Numbered from the stretch's first letter, positions 1 to 5,412 are shown. The stretch is 5,675 nt of DNA from Thermoplasmata archaeon M9B2D (GCA_002900555.1 MUGD01000137.1:1-5675), one strand, 5' to 3'. Made by a program: numbers and translations. Notes: generated by a model not told the origin, from the sequence alone.

Positions 1-195
1 GTGTGGCCAAACAAAGGGAGCTATCAAATCCGTGTGAAAGCAAAGGATTGTTATGACACAGAGACCAACTGGTCAGAACCTCTTGATGTCACAATGCCGT
101 ACTCATACACCATACCACTCCAATGGTTCTGGGATCAATTGTTCGTACGGTTCCCCAACGCATTCCCGCTCCTCCGACATCTCTTAGGATACTAA
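1..195 (+). CDS. C-terminal fragment of a secreted PKD/Fn3-domain surface protein with hydrophobic LFVRFP tail (5' truncated)
   Basis: The reading frame is open from the first base, so the GTG at position 1 is almost certainly an internal valine codon of a larger gene cut by the window edge. Visible residues 1-32 contain GSYQIRVKAKD followed by NWSEPLDVTMP. This matches the last two beta strands of a PKD- or fibronectin-III-like domain (the usual pattern is GTYxVxVxAxD, then SxWSxPLxVxMP). After a short linker, residues 38-64 form an amphipathic to hydrophobic C-terminus containing LFVRFP and ending PLLRHLLGY. I infer that this tail anchors or sorts the protein at the cell surface, because the protein at 3858-4991 ends with a related LFARFP segment. 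The stop at 193-195 is followed at once by a T-rich terminator. The upstream domains and the signal peptide are outside the window. I am confident the frame is coding; the exact domain family is less certain. Confidence 0.85.
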   Translation: MWPNKGSYQIRVKAKDCYDTETNWSEPLDVTMPYSYTIPLQWFWDQLFVRFPNAFPLLRHLLGY

Positions 196-203
196 GCTAT
201 CCT

Positions 204-259
204 CTCTTCGATGATAATTCCGTCTTAGAAGAGTTTCTTTCTTTTTTTTCCTCTTTTTC
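204..259 (+). terminator. stem plus T-rich terminator of the first gene
   Basis: CTCTTC (204-209) can pair with GAAGAG (228-233) across an 18-base loop. It is followed by a pyrimidine tract at 234-259 that includes eight consecutive T (242-249) and five more T (254-258). Oligo-T tracts are the main intrinsic termination signal in archaea. The stem is short, so the T tract is the stronger evidence. Confidence 0.7.
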
Positions 260-334
260 ATTGTATTAATATATATACAAAAGCAAATTTTTTTGTTTGT
301 TTTTTTATTTTCGTAGAATTTTTTAAAACTAATC

Positions 335-342
335 TTTATATA
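335..342 (+). promoter_or_regulatory. archaeal TATA box (TTTATATA) for the gene at 395
   Basis: TTTATATA matches the euryarchaeal box A consensus. It is preceded by an A-rich segment (326-332) that could act as the TFB recognition element. The predicted transcription start, about 25 bases downstream, is near 365. That leaves a leader of about 30 bases, enough to hold the GGAG Shine-Dalgarno site at 382-385. Confidence 0.75.
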
Positions 343-394
343 CTCAGCGCCATCTATAAGGGAATTAAGGTAAAATTAAACGGAGTTAAGTACT

Positions 395-1714
395 ATGAAA
401 ACGAAAGTGATAAGTCTATTGATATGCATGCTTTTTCTGACGAGTGTTTTTGCAGGGTTAACAACCGCAAAAAATCTTGCAGGTATTACTACCAATGTCA
501 CAAACATACCTGTTGATTTAAGCGCTAATTCAGAATTAATAAAAATCACTACAGAACATCCAGCTTGTGATATAGACGGTCATTTCGTCGTCTATGCTAA
601 CGATTCGTATCCGTATCTTCATATCTATGATATAGAAACAGCAGAGACAGAAAATGTGTATGTGGGGGGAAACATCATCTTTCCTAAAATCTCAGACGAT
701 AGAGTTGTCTATTATGATTTTTCATACATGGGTTTTAAAATGTATAAGATAAGCACCGGTGAAAAAACAGATTTGATTGTGACAAATTGGGAGGGGGGAG
801 ATGCAGATTCCTATCAGTTCTTTGGTGATTATATCGTGTATGAAAACTTTGATTTCGATCTCTATAGCACCGAAATTTTTCTTTATACTATTGCTACCAG
901 TGAAAATATTCAGTTGACAGATACCCCTGGTGATGATTATACAGAGAATCCATGTATCTATGAAAACATCGTCGCCTGGCAACTCTGCCAAGGTAACCTA
1001 AACGATATTGTCATGTATGATATAGATAGTAACGAATACACAAGAGTGACAAATACGTCCCAGTTTGAATCAGAAACGTTTCCTTCAATCTATGATGATA
1101 CTGTTGTCTATAGCTATTTCTTTTATGATAAAACAAATGGGACAATACTCTATGGACTGAAAATGTATACGATCTCTACTGGAGAGGAAACAACCTTTTT
1201 TACAGGAGAGGAACCTACCGCTAATTCTCCAGAAGTATTTGGCGATATAATCGTTTATAGTGAACCGGATGGTCGTCTCTGTCTCTATGATGTCCATACA
1301 CATACTGAAACATTGATTTACGAAAATTCGTATCTGACGCAACCCTGGAATTTGAATGAAGAGTATGTCGTTTTTACTGTATTAGGTGAGGGAGTGTATC
1401 TTTACAAATATACGACTTCACCAGTTATTGAGATTGGGGATATAACCGGTGGATTATTCAAAGTCAATGCCGTGGTCAGGAACGCTGGAGATGCAGCAGC
1501 AACCAACGTAGAATGGAGCATCACGCTGACTGGTGGATTTATTTTCCTTGGAAAAGAATCCACAGGTACGATTCCTACAATCGCGGCTGACGCCACTGCT
1601 GATATTTCCTCGAAAGTCATCATTGGTTTTGGGACGACAGTTGTGACCGTCACTGCCGACACCGCCACAAAATCGCAGAATGCGACCGTACTGCTCGTTT
1701 TCATCAAAATATAG
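395..1714 (+). CDS. secreted seven-bladed TolB-like beta-propeller protein with C-terminal Ig-like anchoring domain
   Basis: The 439-residue product starts at ATG 395, nine bases after GGAG (382-385). Residues 1-26 form a signal peptide (MKTK, hydrophobic core 5-20, then small residues). Residues about 57-341 hold roughly seven imperfect repeats with the pattern DxxVVY...LYxYxIxTGE. The cores are FVVY (64-67), RVVY (103-106), YIVY (146-149), IVAW (192-195), TVVY (236-239), IIVY (285-288) and YVVF (324-327), each followed by a strand such as KMYKISTGE. This is the repeat style of TolB-like and archaeal surface-protein propellers, and seven blades would close one propeller. Residues 345-439 form an Ig-like domain (VRNAG, WSIxLTG, IFLGK, GTI) ending in hydrophobic TVLLVFIKI. 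Several N-x-S/T sites (N34, N69, N220, N248, N429) could be glycosylated. No catalytic motif is visible, so a binding or structural role outside the membrane is inferred. The gene has its own TATA box and T-tract terminator and is probably monocistronic. Confidence 0.9.
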   Translation: MKTKVISLLICMLFLTSVFAGLTTAKNLAGITTNVTNIPVDLSANSELIKITTEHPACDIDGHFVVYANDSYPYLHIYDIETAETENVYVGGNIIFPKISDDRVVYYDFSYMGFKMYKISTGEKTDLIVTNWEGGDADSYQFFGDYIVYENFDFDLYSTEIFLYTIATSENIQLTDTPGDDYTENPCIYENIVAWQLCQGNLNDIVMYDIDSNEYTRVTNTSQFESETFPSIYDDTVVYSYFFYDKTNGTILYGLKMYTISTGEETTFFTGEEPTANSPEVFGDIIVYSEPDGRLCLYDVHTHTETLIYENSYLTQPWNLNEEYVVFTVLGEGVYLYKYTTSPVIEIGDITGGLFKVNAVVRNAGDAAATNVEWSITLTGGFIFLGKESTGTIPTIAADATADISSKVIIGFGTTVVTVTADTATKSQNATVLLVFIKI

Positions 1715-1764
1715 AAAGAGCAACGGGAACGGTCCATCTCCTTTATCTCTTTTTTTCTCTTTTT
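1715..1764 (+). terminator. T-rich terminator after the propeller gene
   Basis: Starting right after the stop codon, AAAGAG (1715-1720) can pair with CTCTTT (1747-1752). The pyrimidine tract at 1737-1764 carries runs of seven T (1750-1756) and five T (1760-1764). The 12-mer CTCTTTTTTTCT (1747-1758) recurs exactly after the gene ending at 4991. Termination function is inferred from archaeal precedent. Confidence 0.7.
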
Positions 1765-1801
1765 GATTTTCACAGAAAAAAAACCATGAGTGTGAAAATC
1801 A
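1764..1801. repeat. perfect 11-bp inverted repeat with 15-16 base A-rich spacer
   Basis: TGATTTTCACA (1764-1774) is the exact reverse complement of TGTGAAAATCA (1791-1801). Two further G-T wobble pairs are possible at the outer end. The spacer is 1775-1790 and holds an A8 run. It lies just after the T tract of the upstream gene and about 120 bases before the next start codon. It could be an RNA stem-loop at the transcript end, or an operator for a dimeric regulator of the gene at 1920. Neither strand has a T run immediately after the repeat, so it is not a classical bacterial-type terminator. Confidence 0.75.
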
Positions 1802-1872
1802 GGTCAATGCATTTGCTTCTTTTGTTGTACGGGTGTTTCTTGATGAAAAAATCCCACTTGAATTCCCCAAAA

Positions 1873-1896
1873 AGTAATTAAATATCCATTTATATT
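1873..1896 (+). promoter_or_regulatory. candidate promoter A/T boxes for the small membrane protein gene
   Basis: Two A/T-rich boxes lie here: AATTAAATAT (1877-1886) and ATTTATATT (1888-1896). The second matches the TATA consensus better, but it would place the transcription start at about 1915-1920, downstream of the clear GGAGG at 1906-1910. The first fits a leadered transcript better. I cannot tell which is used. Confidence 0.45.
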
Positions 1897-1919
1897 CGAT
1901 TATGAGGAGGCGCTGATAT

Positions 1920-2105
1920 ATGAATCCCTATGTTGTAGGAGCCGGTGTAGCGGTAGATATTTGCGGCATTATCGTTATTATCTATACCGCCCTTATCGAA
2001 GAGCAAACACAAACAAACGCGATGATTTTCTGGTTGCTAGGTATAATTTTAATTATACTTGGAGCATATATCGCAGGAAAAGGGTTGAAAGCGAAAAATA
2101 AATAA
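1920..2105 (+). CDS. small two-helix membrane protein, unknown function
   Basis: This 61-residue protein starts at ATG 1920, nine bases after a perfect GGAGG (1906-1910), which is strong support for a real gene. It has two predicted membrane segments, at residues about 5-25 (VVGAGVAVDICGIIVIIYTA) and about 36-53 (FWLLGIILIILGAYIAG). They are joined by a short polar loop, EEQTQTN. The C-terminus is basic (KGLKAKNK), so by the positive-inside rule both ends probably face the cytoplasm and the acidic loop faces out. I do not recognise a family, and short hydrophobic hairpins like this are common and poorly conserved. Its stop lies 8 bases from the stop of the convergent zinc-ribbon gene at 2114-2221. 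It is probably transcribed alone. An upstream inverted repeat (1764-1801) might regulate it. Confidence 0.75.
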   Translation: MNPYVVGAGVAVDICGIIVIIYTALIEEQTQTNAMIFWLLGIILIILGAYIAGKGLKAKNK

Positions 2106-2113
2106 TCAAGTGG

Positions 2114-2221
2114 TTATTTATTCACAATTCGTTCAGAATTGCAAAATGGGCATCGGTTCACTGGCGATTTAACATTTTTCGCTTTGAAAAAAGACAGTCC
2201 GCAACTCTTACAATAGGTCAT
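2114..2221 (-). CDS. very small zinc-ribbon protein (35 aa)
   Basis: The reverse strand encodes a 35-residue ORF starting MTYCKSCG and containing RCPFCNSE. It therefore has two CxxC knuckles, Cys4/Cys7 and Cys24/Cys27, spaced 16 residues apart. This is the signature of a minimal zinc ribbon that binds one zinc ion. GGGGA lies six bases upstream of the start on the minus strand (2232-2228), a plausible Shine-Dalgarno site. A possible TATA-like box (ATTAATAA on the minus strand, 2263-2256) is only weakly placed. The gene converges on the membrane-protein gene at 1920-2105 and diverges from the operon at 2364. Small CxxC proteins of this sort are common in archaea and mostly uncharacterised, with proposed roles in nucleic-acid or protein contact. 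It resembles the product at 5223-5369, which begins MSYCIKCG. A short ORF with two CxxC pairs by chance is unlikely, but 35 residues is short. Confidence 0.7.
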   Translation of the reverse strand: MTYCKSCGLSFFKAKNVKSPVNRCPFCNSERIVNK

Positions 2222-2297
2222 TTTAAATCCCCTTGTGTTTGTTATACACTACTAGTTATTAATTTTTTCGGGTTAATACATTTTAATAAAAGAATAG

Positions 2298-2311
2298 AAA
2301 TATATATAAAT
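2298..2311 (+). promoter_or_regulatory. TATA box region for the surface-protein operon at 2364
   Basis: AAATATATATAAAT is a strong archaeal box A. The predicted start of transcription is near 2330, giving a leader of about 34 bases that contains the GGGAG Shine-Dalgarno site (2351-2355), eight bases before ATG 2364. Confidence 0.7.
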
Positions 2312-2363
2312 ATGCACATTATTTGTAAGAATATTCCTAAAAATAATACAGGGAGACATAATT

Positions 2364-3839
2364 ATGCGAAGCACAAAAAAACATTTTGAAAAAAGTCTAA
2401 AAAACATCCTAGTAGTAACAACAGCACTATTTGTTGCCCTGTTGTTTATCGGAAACGCAGCAGCAACACGTATCATAACAGATAATACAATCGCAATAAA
2501 CACTAATCAAATCAAGGGTGAAGAAATATTCCCGTTCCCACATGAAACTTCACGAGACCCATGGGATTTATACTTCTCATTTGACCTTGAGGCAGCAACT
2601 GGATCTGCGCAGAACGCTGGTGCCGAATTCGATGGAGACTACTTCTACAGCACAGTATGGGCAAGCAACCTAATACATCAATTCGACACATCCGGAATTC
2701 TCCAAAAAGAATTCTCCATCGCTGGTGTATCTGGACTGCGAGACCTTGCCTATAACCCAAATACCGGTACGTTCTACGGCGGTGCAGGCGGAGCAACCAT
2801 CTGGGAGATGGACTTTGAATCAGAAACCCTAGTAAGCACCATAACTGGTGATTTCCAATGCCGAGCTATCGCCTACAACCATGACGATAATGTGATTTAT
2901 TGCTCGAACTGGGATGACCCTGTTTGGGTGGTAGATCCAGCCACTGGAACCATCATTGATTGGTTCAGGCTACACACTTTAGACAGCACGTATGGTTTTG
3001 CGTATGATAACGATGGAACCAACAGATATCTGTACATATTTGATCAAGGTGAAAGCTATGGATATCCACAATATATTTATCAGTGGGATCTTAACGCAGG
3101 TGCAATGACTGGATTTTTTTATTCTGTCACTTCTGATTTCCCAATGAATGATGCTATTGCTGGCGGGTTGTTTGTCAGTGATGGTTTAGATCCAAATAAT
3201 GTCGTCATTGGCGGTTGTTTACAGGGATCACCTGATATGATGTTTGCCTATGAACTCCGACCAAGTGGCAGTGGAGATACAACACCTCCAGTGACAACCT
3301 GCACCTTGGAAGGAGATATGGAAGGCGGCATATATATCAGCGACGTTACAGTAACATTAACCGCGACAGATGATGACTCTGGTGTGAATTATACCATGTA
3401 TAAGCTTGATGACGGAGCCTGGACCACCTACGAAGACTCATTTGTGGTAACCGAAGATGGAGAGCACACTGTATACTTCTACTCTGTTGATAACGCAGGC
3501 AACATTGAAGATGAGAAAAGTGAGACCTTTACCATCCAGCACCAAGCGCCGTCAATCTCCATAACGATTAAAGGCGGATTTGGTGTCTCTGCCGAGATTA
3601 AAAACACAGGAGAAACCAATCTGACGGACATCGACTGGACAATCTCTCTAAATGGTAGCTTGATTTTTGTTGGAAAAACAAAATCAGGAACTATTACATC
3701 TCTTGCACCAGGTGATACAGAAACAGTAAAAACCTTCGTCCTTGGTATTGGCAAGACAGGGATCGCTGTTGAAGCAGGCGATGCAAGCGCAACTGCATCG
3801 GGAACAGTCATACTGTTCTTCGTCATCGGAGTTTCATAA
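2364..3839 (+). CDS. secreted propeller-like surface protein with OmpL47-like and C-terminal Ig-like anchoring domains
   Basis: The 491-residue product starts at ATG 2364 after GGGAG (2351-2355). Residues 1-34 are a signal peptide (MRSTKKHFEK, hydrophobic core 15-30, then GNAAAT). Residues about 80-298 carry about five propeller-type repeats: AEFDGDYFYST (87-97), RDLAYNPNTGTFYGG (126-140), RAIAYNHDDNVIYCSNW (167-183), YGFAYDNDGTNRYLYIFDQG (210-229) and GGLFVSDG (267-274). After a SGSGDTTPPVTT linker, residues about 307-392 match an OmpL47-like bacterial Ig domain (VTVTLTATDDDSGV, YKLDDGAW, HTVYFYSVDNAGNIE). Residues 397-491 are the same C-terminal domain as in the protein at 395-1714: IKNTG, WTISLNG, LIFVGK, SGTI, with hydrophobic TVILFFVIGV at the end. 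No enzymatic motif is apparent. A surface adhesion or ligand-binding role is inferred. Only 18 bases separate it from the next gene, so the two are probably co-transcribed. Confidence 0.9.
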   Translation: MRSTKKHFEKSLKNILVVTTALFVALLFIGNAAATRIITDNTIAINTNQIKGEEIFPFPHETSRDPWDLYFSFDLEAATGSAQNAGAEFDGDYFYSTVWASNLIHQFDTSGILQKEFSIAGVSGLRDLAYNPNTGTFYGGAGGATIWEMDFESETLVSTITGDFQCRAIAYNHDDNVIYCSNWDDPVWVVDPATGTIIDWFRLHTLDSTYGFAYDNDGTNRYLYIFDQGESYGYPQYIYQWDLNAGAMTGFFYSVTSDFPMNDAIAGGLFVSDGLDPNNVVIGGCLQGSPDMMFAYELRPSGSGDTTPPVTTCTLEGDMEGGIYISDVTVTLTATDDDSGVNYTMYKLDDGAWTTYEDSFVVTEDGEHTVYFYSVDNAGNIEDEKSETFTIQHQAPSISITIKGGFGVSAEIKNTGETNLTDIDWTISLNGSLIFVGKTKSGTITSLAPGDTETVKTFVLGIGKTGIAVEAGDASATASGTVILFFVIGVS

Positions 3840-3857
3840 AATAGGGGGAACATAAAA

Positions 3858-4991
3858 ATGAATACGAACAAAATTTTTAAAGAATCCGTTATATTGATTA
3901 TAACAGCAATGTTTCTGTTTACCTCTATTGCTGTTACAGCAAATACAAGCAACCAAACAGAGCCATCATGTCTGTCCTCGACAATTTCACAGAGTCCATC
4001 AAATGTAAAACCAATCAACCTGTCATCTAAAGATGTCCTTTGGGACAATGGTTTACCAGATGGAAAAGATGGGTTATCCTGCTGGTATGCAACAGGATAT
4101 GATAGGATTATTGTTGATGATTTTACAGTAAGTGGCTCTGACCCATGGCAAGTAACTGGAGGAACCTATCGAATAGTAACCTTAGGTGGAGGAACACCAC
4201 AAGTAATAGATGGTGTCAACGTCTATTTCTTTGAAAGTACTGGTCCATGTCAACCTGCAATGACCGAATATGCCTTTGTTCAACCATCCTTTTCAGCTTC
4301 GTTAACTGGTAACTGGTATTTCGACAGACCAGAAATACTTGTAGAAGTCGTTTTTGATCAACCAATTGAACTGGCAGCAACTGGTGAATGGTGGGTATGC
4401 TTCCAAACCGTAACAACAGATAACTCGTTTTGGTTAACTGTTAAACATAACATAAACTGCTCAGTATTCTGTGACATGCCAGATCTTGGATACCCCCGAT
4501 GGACCTGGGGATATAATGTATGGTTAGACTATTTTGACGTGGCATACACACTCACTGGATTCACAGGACAAGTAGCTGTACCAGATTTGGAATGCAATGG
4601 ACAACTCGCATGGGAAGATGTAGTACCTGGCGACACTGTTGAGGGAACTTTTGAAGTCAGCAATGCCGGAGAAGCAGGATCATTGCTCGACTGGGAAATA
4701 TCAGAAGTTCCTGATTGGGGAACCAACTGGACATTTAACCCAGATGGCGGCGTTGGTCTCACACCAGAAGACGGTGCAGTAATCGTTACAGTATCAGTTG
4801 AAGCACCACCTGAGGAAGAAACTGAATACAGTGGAGAAATCGTCATTGTCAACTCTGAAAACCCAGCTGATTCATGCACTATATCAGTGTCATTAGTAAC
4901 ACCATATAGTTGCAGCCAATCCACGCTATTGATGCAACTGTTACAACTCCTATTCGCACGGTTCCCAGTTTTAGCCCTTATCTTTGGCTAA
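3858..4991 (+). CDS. secreted cysteine-rich beta-sandwich surface protein with Ig-like domain and hydrophobic LFARFP tail
   Basis: The 377-residue product starts at ATG 3858, nine bases after GGGGG (3844-3848). There is no TATA box in the 18-base gap, so it is probably the second gene of an operon with 2364-3839. Residues 1-28 are a signal peptide (hydrophobic 11-26, then VTA). Residues about 58-235 form a beta-rich domain beginning VLWDNGLPDG, then VDDFTV, WQVTGGTYRIVT and VNVYFFE, with GEWWVCFQ near its end. Domains of this kind occur in secreted bacterial and archaeal proteins, and no active site is recognised. Residues about 241-348 look like a BACON/Hydin-type Ig domain (PGDTVEGTFEVSNAG, LDWEIS, YSGEIVIVNSENP). 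Residues 355-377 form a hydrophobic C-terminus containing LFARFP, like the protein ending at 195. Nine cysteines (38, 75, 131, 181, 201, 205, 246, 340, 352) suggest extracellular disulfides. Surface attachment through the tail is inferred. Confidence 0.88.
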   Translation: MNTNKIFKESVILIITAMFLFTSIAVTANTSNQTEPSCLSSTISQSPSNVKPINLSSKDVLWDNGLPDGKDGLSCWYATGYDRIIVDDFTVSGSDPWQVTGGTYRIVTLGGGTPQVIDGVNVYFFESTGPCQPAMTEYAFVQPSFSASLTGNWYFDRPEILVEVVFDQPIELAATGEWWVCFQTVTTDNSFWLTVKHNINCSVFCDMPDLGYPRWTWGYNVWLDYFDVAYTLTGFTGQVAVPDLECNGQLAWEDVVPGDTVEGTFEVSNAGEAGSLLDWEISEVPDWGTNWTFNPDGGVGLTPEDGAVIVTVSVEAPPEEETEYSGEIVIVNSENPADSCTISVSLVTPYSCSQSTLLMQLLQLLFARFPVLALIFG

Positions 4992-4995
4992 AAAC

Positions 4996-5019
4996 CTCTT
5001 TTTTTCTTTACTTTCTTTC
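4996..5019 (+). terminator. T-rich terminator of the surface-protein operon
   Basis: A pyrimidine tract begins four bases after the stop codon and includes seven T (4999-5005), then CTTTACTTTCTTTC. The 12-mer CTCTTTTTTTCT (4996-5007) is identical to the one after the gene ending at 1714. This is consistent with oligo-T termination in archaea. Confidence 0.7.
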
Positions 5020-5222
5020 AGAACGTTTTTTGTGAGAAATTGATATTGTTTTATCCAGAAAATACAATATTTTATAGTAAAGAGGTCATGCATAATTGAA
5101 GACGAATGATTCGCTTGATTTTGGAGGATATCGGTAGTCGCTGTTCAAAAAGGAAGACTCTGTATGACACCGACGCAGCCAGCATAAAATCAGGAGTCTG
5201 TGATCAGACGATCTATGAGCAC
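5020..5222. other. intergenic stretch with weak AT-rich hairpin; no confident gene
   Basis: ATATTG (5043-5048) pairs with CAATAT (5065-5070), and TTTT (5049-5052) with AAAA (5059-5062), around a two-base bulge. A short T run (5070-5073) follows. This could be a back-up terminator but is thermodynamically weak. CGAATGATTCG (5103-5113) is a small palindrome. AGACTC (5155-5160) and GAGTCT (5194-5199) could pair. A GGAGG at 5123-5127 has no start codon at useful spacing. An open frame of 41 codons (5106-5231) is listed separately as doubtful. I see no tRNA, no rRNA and no repeat array here. Confidence 0.4.
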
Positions 5223-5231
5223 CTACACTAA
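5106..5231 (+). CDS. doubtful 41-residue ORF
   Basis: ATG 5106 opens a 41-codon frame. Its C-terminal half (LYDTDAAS, then DQTIYEHLH) has a protein-like composition. There is no convincing ribosome site before the start and no good TATA box. Its last nine bases overlap the 3' end of the convergent zinc-ribbon gene at 5223-5369. It may be chance, a decayed gene, or the end of a displaced ORF. No family is recognised. Confidence 0.2.
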   Translation: MIRLILEDIGSRCSKRKTLYDTDAASIKSGVCDQTIYEHLH

Positions 5232-5369
5232 ATCTAAATCTACGAAATCTAAATCCTCTATCTTTTTTATCCTATCACATTTCGGACATCGAAAATACCG
5301 TGGCTTTCCTGTTTCAGCATCATATCCGGTTATTTCTAGCTCACTACCACATTTTATACAATAGGACAT
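5223..5369 (-). CDS. small zinc-ribbon protein (48 aa) with acidic tail
   Basis: The reverse strand encodes a 48-residue protein starting MSYCIKCGSELEI with FRCPKCDRI in its second half. The two CxxC knuckles are Cys4/Cys7 and Cys28/Cys31. This is a typical single zinc-ribbon layout, with a beta-hairpin-like YDAETGKPRYF segment between the knuckles. The start ATG (5369-5367) follows GAGG on the minus strand (5383-5380) at 10 bases. A good TATA box lies further upstream (5412-5405). The last 12 residues are strongly acidic (IEDLDFVDLDLV) and come from a 15-bp duplication. It is related in plan to the 35-residue protein at 2114-2221 (both begin M-T/S-Y-C-x-x-C-G). Family knowledge suggests a metal-binding adaptor, for contact with nucleic acid or protein. 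The specific partner is unknown. Confidence 0.8.
   Translation of the reverse strand: MSYCIKCGSELEITGYDAETGKPRYFRCPKCDRIKKIEDLDFVDLDLV
5230..5255. repeat. 11-bp direct repeat (period 15) encoding the acidic tail
   Basis: AAATCTAAATC occurs at 5230-5240 and again at 5245-5255, separated by TACG. On the minus strand this encodes DLDF then DLDL in the tail of the zinc-ribbon protein. It probably arose by a short in-frame tandem duplication (15 bp, five codons). Confidence 0.8.
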
Positions 5370-5404
5370 TGCATCTCTTCCTCATTTTTTGTAATACCTT
5401 GTTT

Positions 5405-5412
5405 TATTTAAA
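5405..5412 (-). promoter_or_regulatory. TATA box (TTTAAATA) for the minus-strand zinc-ribbon gene
   Basis: On the minus strand the sequence reads TTTAAATA, a good archaeal box A. The expected transcription start is near 5382, just ahead of or within the GAGG ribosome site and about 13 bases before the ATG at 5369. Because the box is A/T symmetric, it could also serve plus-strand transcription. Confidence 0.55.

Noticed and set aside
1402..1773. 123-codon open frame on the minus strand, overlapping another of 89 codons
   Set aside because: It is antisense to the Ig-like C-terminal domain of the propeller protein, and its start lies in the T-rich terminator. Its composition mirrors the codons of the real gene.
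1843..1881. 12-codon frame (MKKSHLNSPKSN) upstream of the membrane-protein gene
   Set aside because: It is too short, without a ribosome site, and it runs into the promoter region of the next gene.
3479..4048. 189-codon open frame on the minus strand
   Set aside because: It lies opposite the end of one surface gene and the start of the next, both well supported by signal peptides, domains and ribosome sites. It shows no domain and is an antisense shadow.
4529..4924. 131-codon open frame on the minus strand
   Set aside because: It is antisense to the Ig-like domain of the protein at 3858-4991. Its Ser/Thr/Pro-rich composition is a by-product of the opposite strand, and it has no ribosome site.
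5072..5185. 37-codon open frame on the minus strand downstream of the zinc-ribbon gene
   Set aside because: There is no ribosome site, no recognisable motif, and it competes with an equally weak plus-strand frame. Nothing favours it over chance.
5130..5215. possible tRNA or structured RNA because of a TTCAAAA segment and AGACTC/GAGTCT pairing
   Set aside because: I could not fold a cloverleaf: no acceptor stem, no five-base T stem around TTCAAAA and no anticodon arm.
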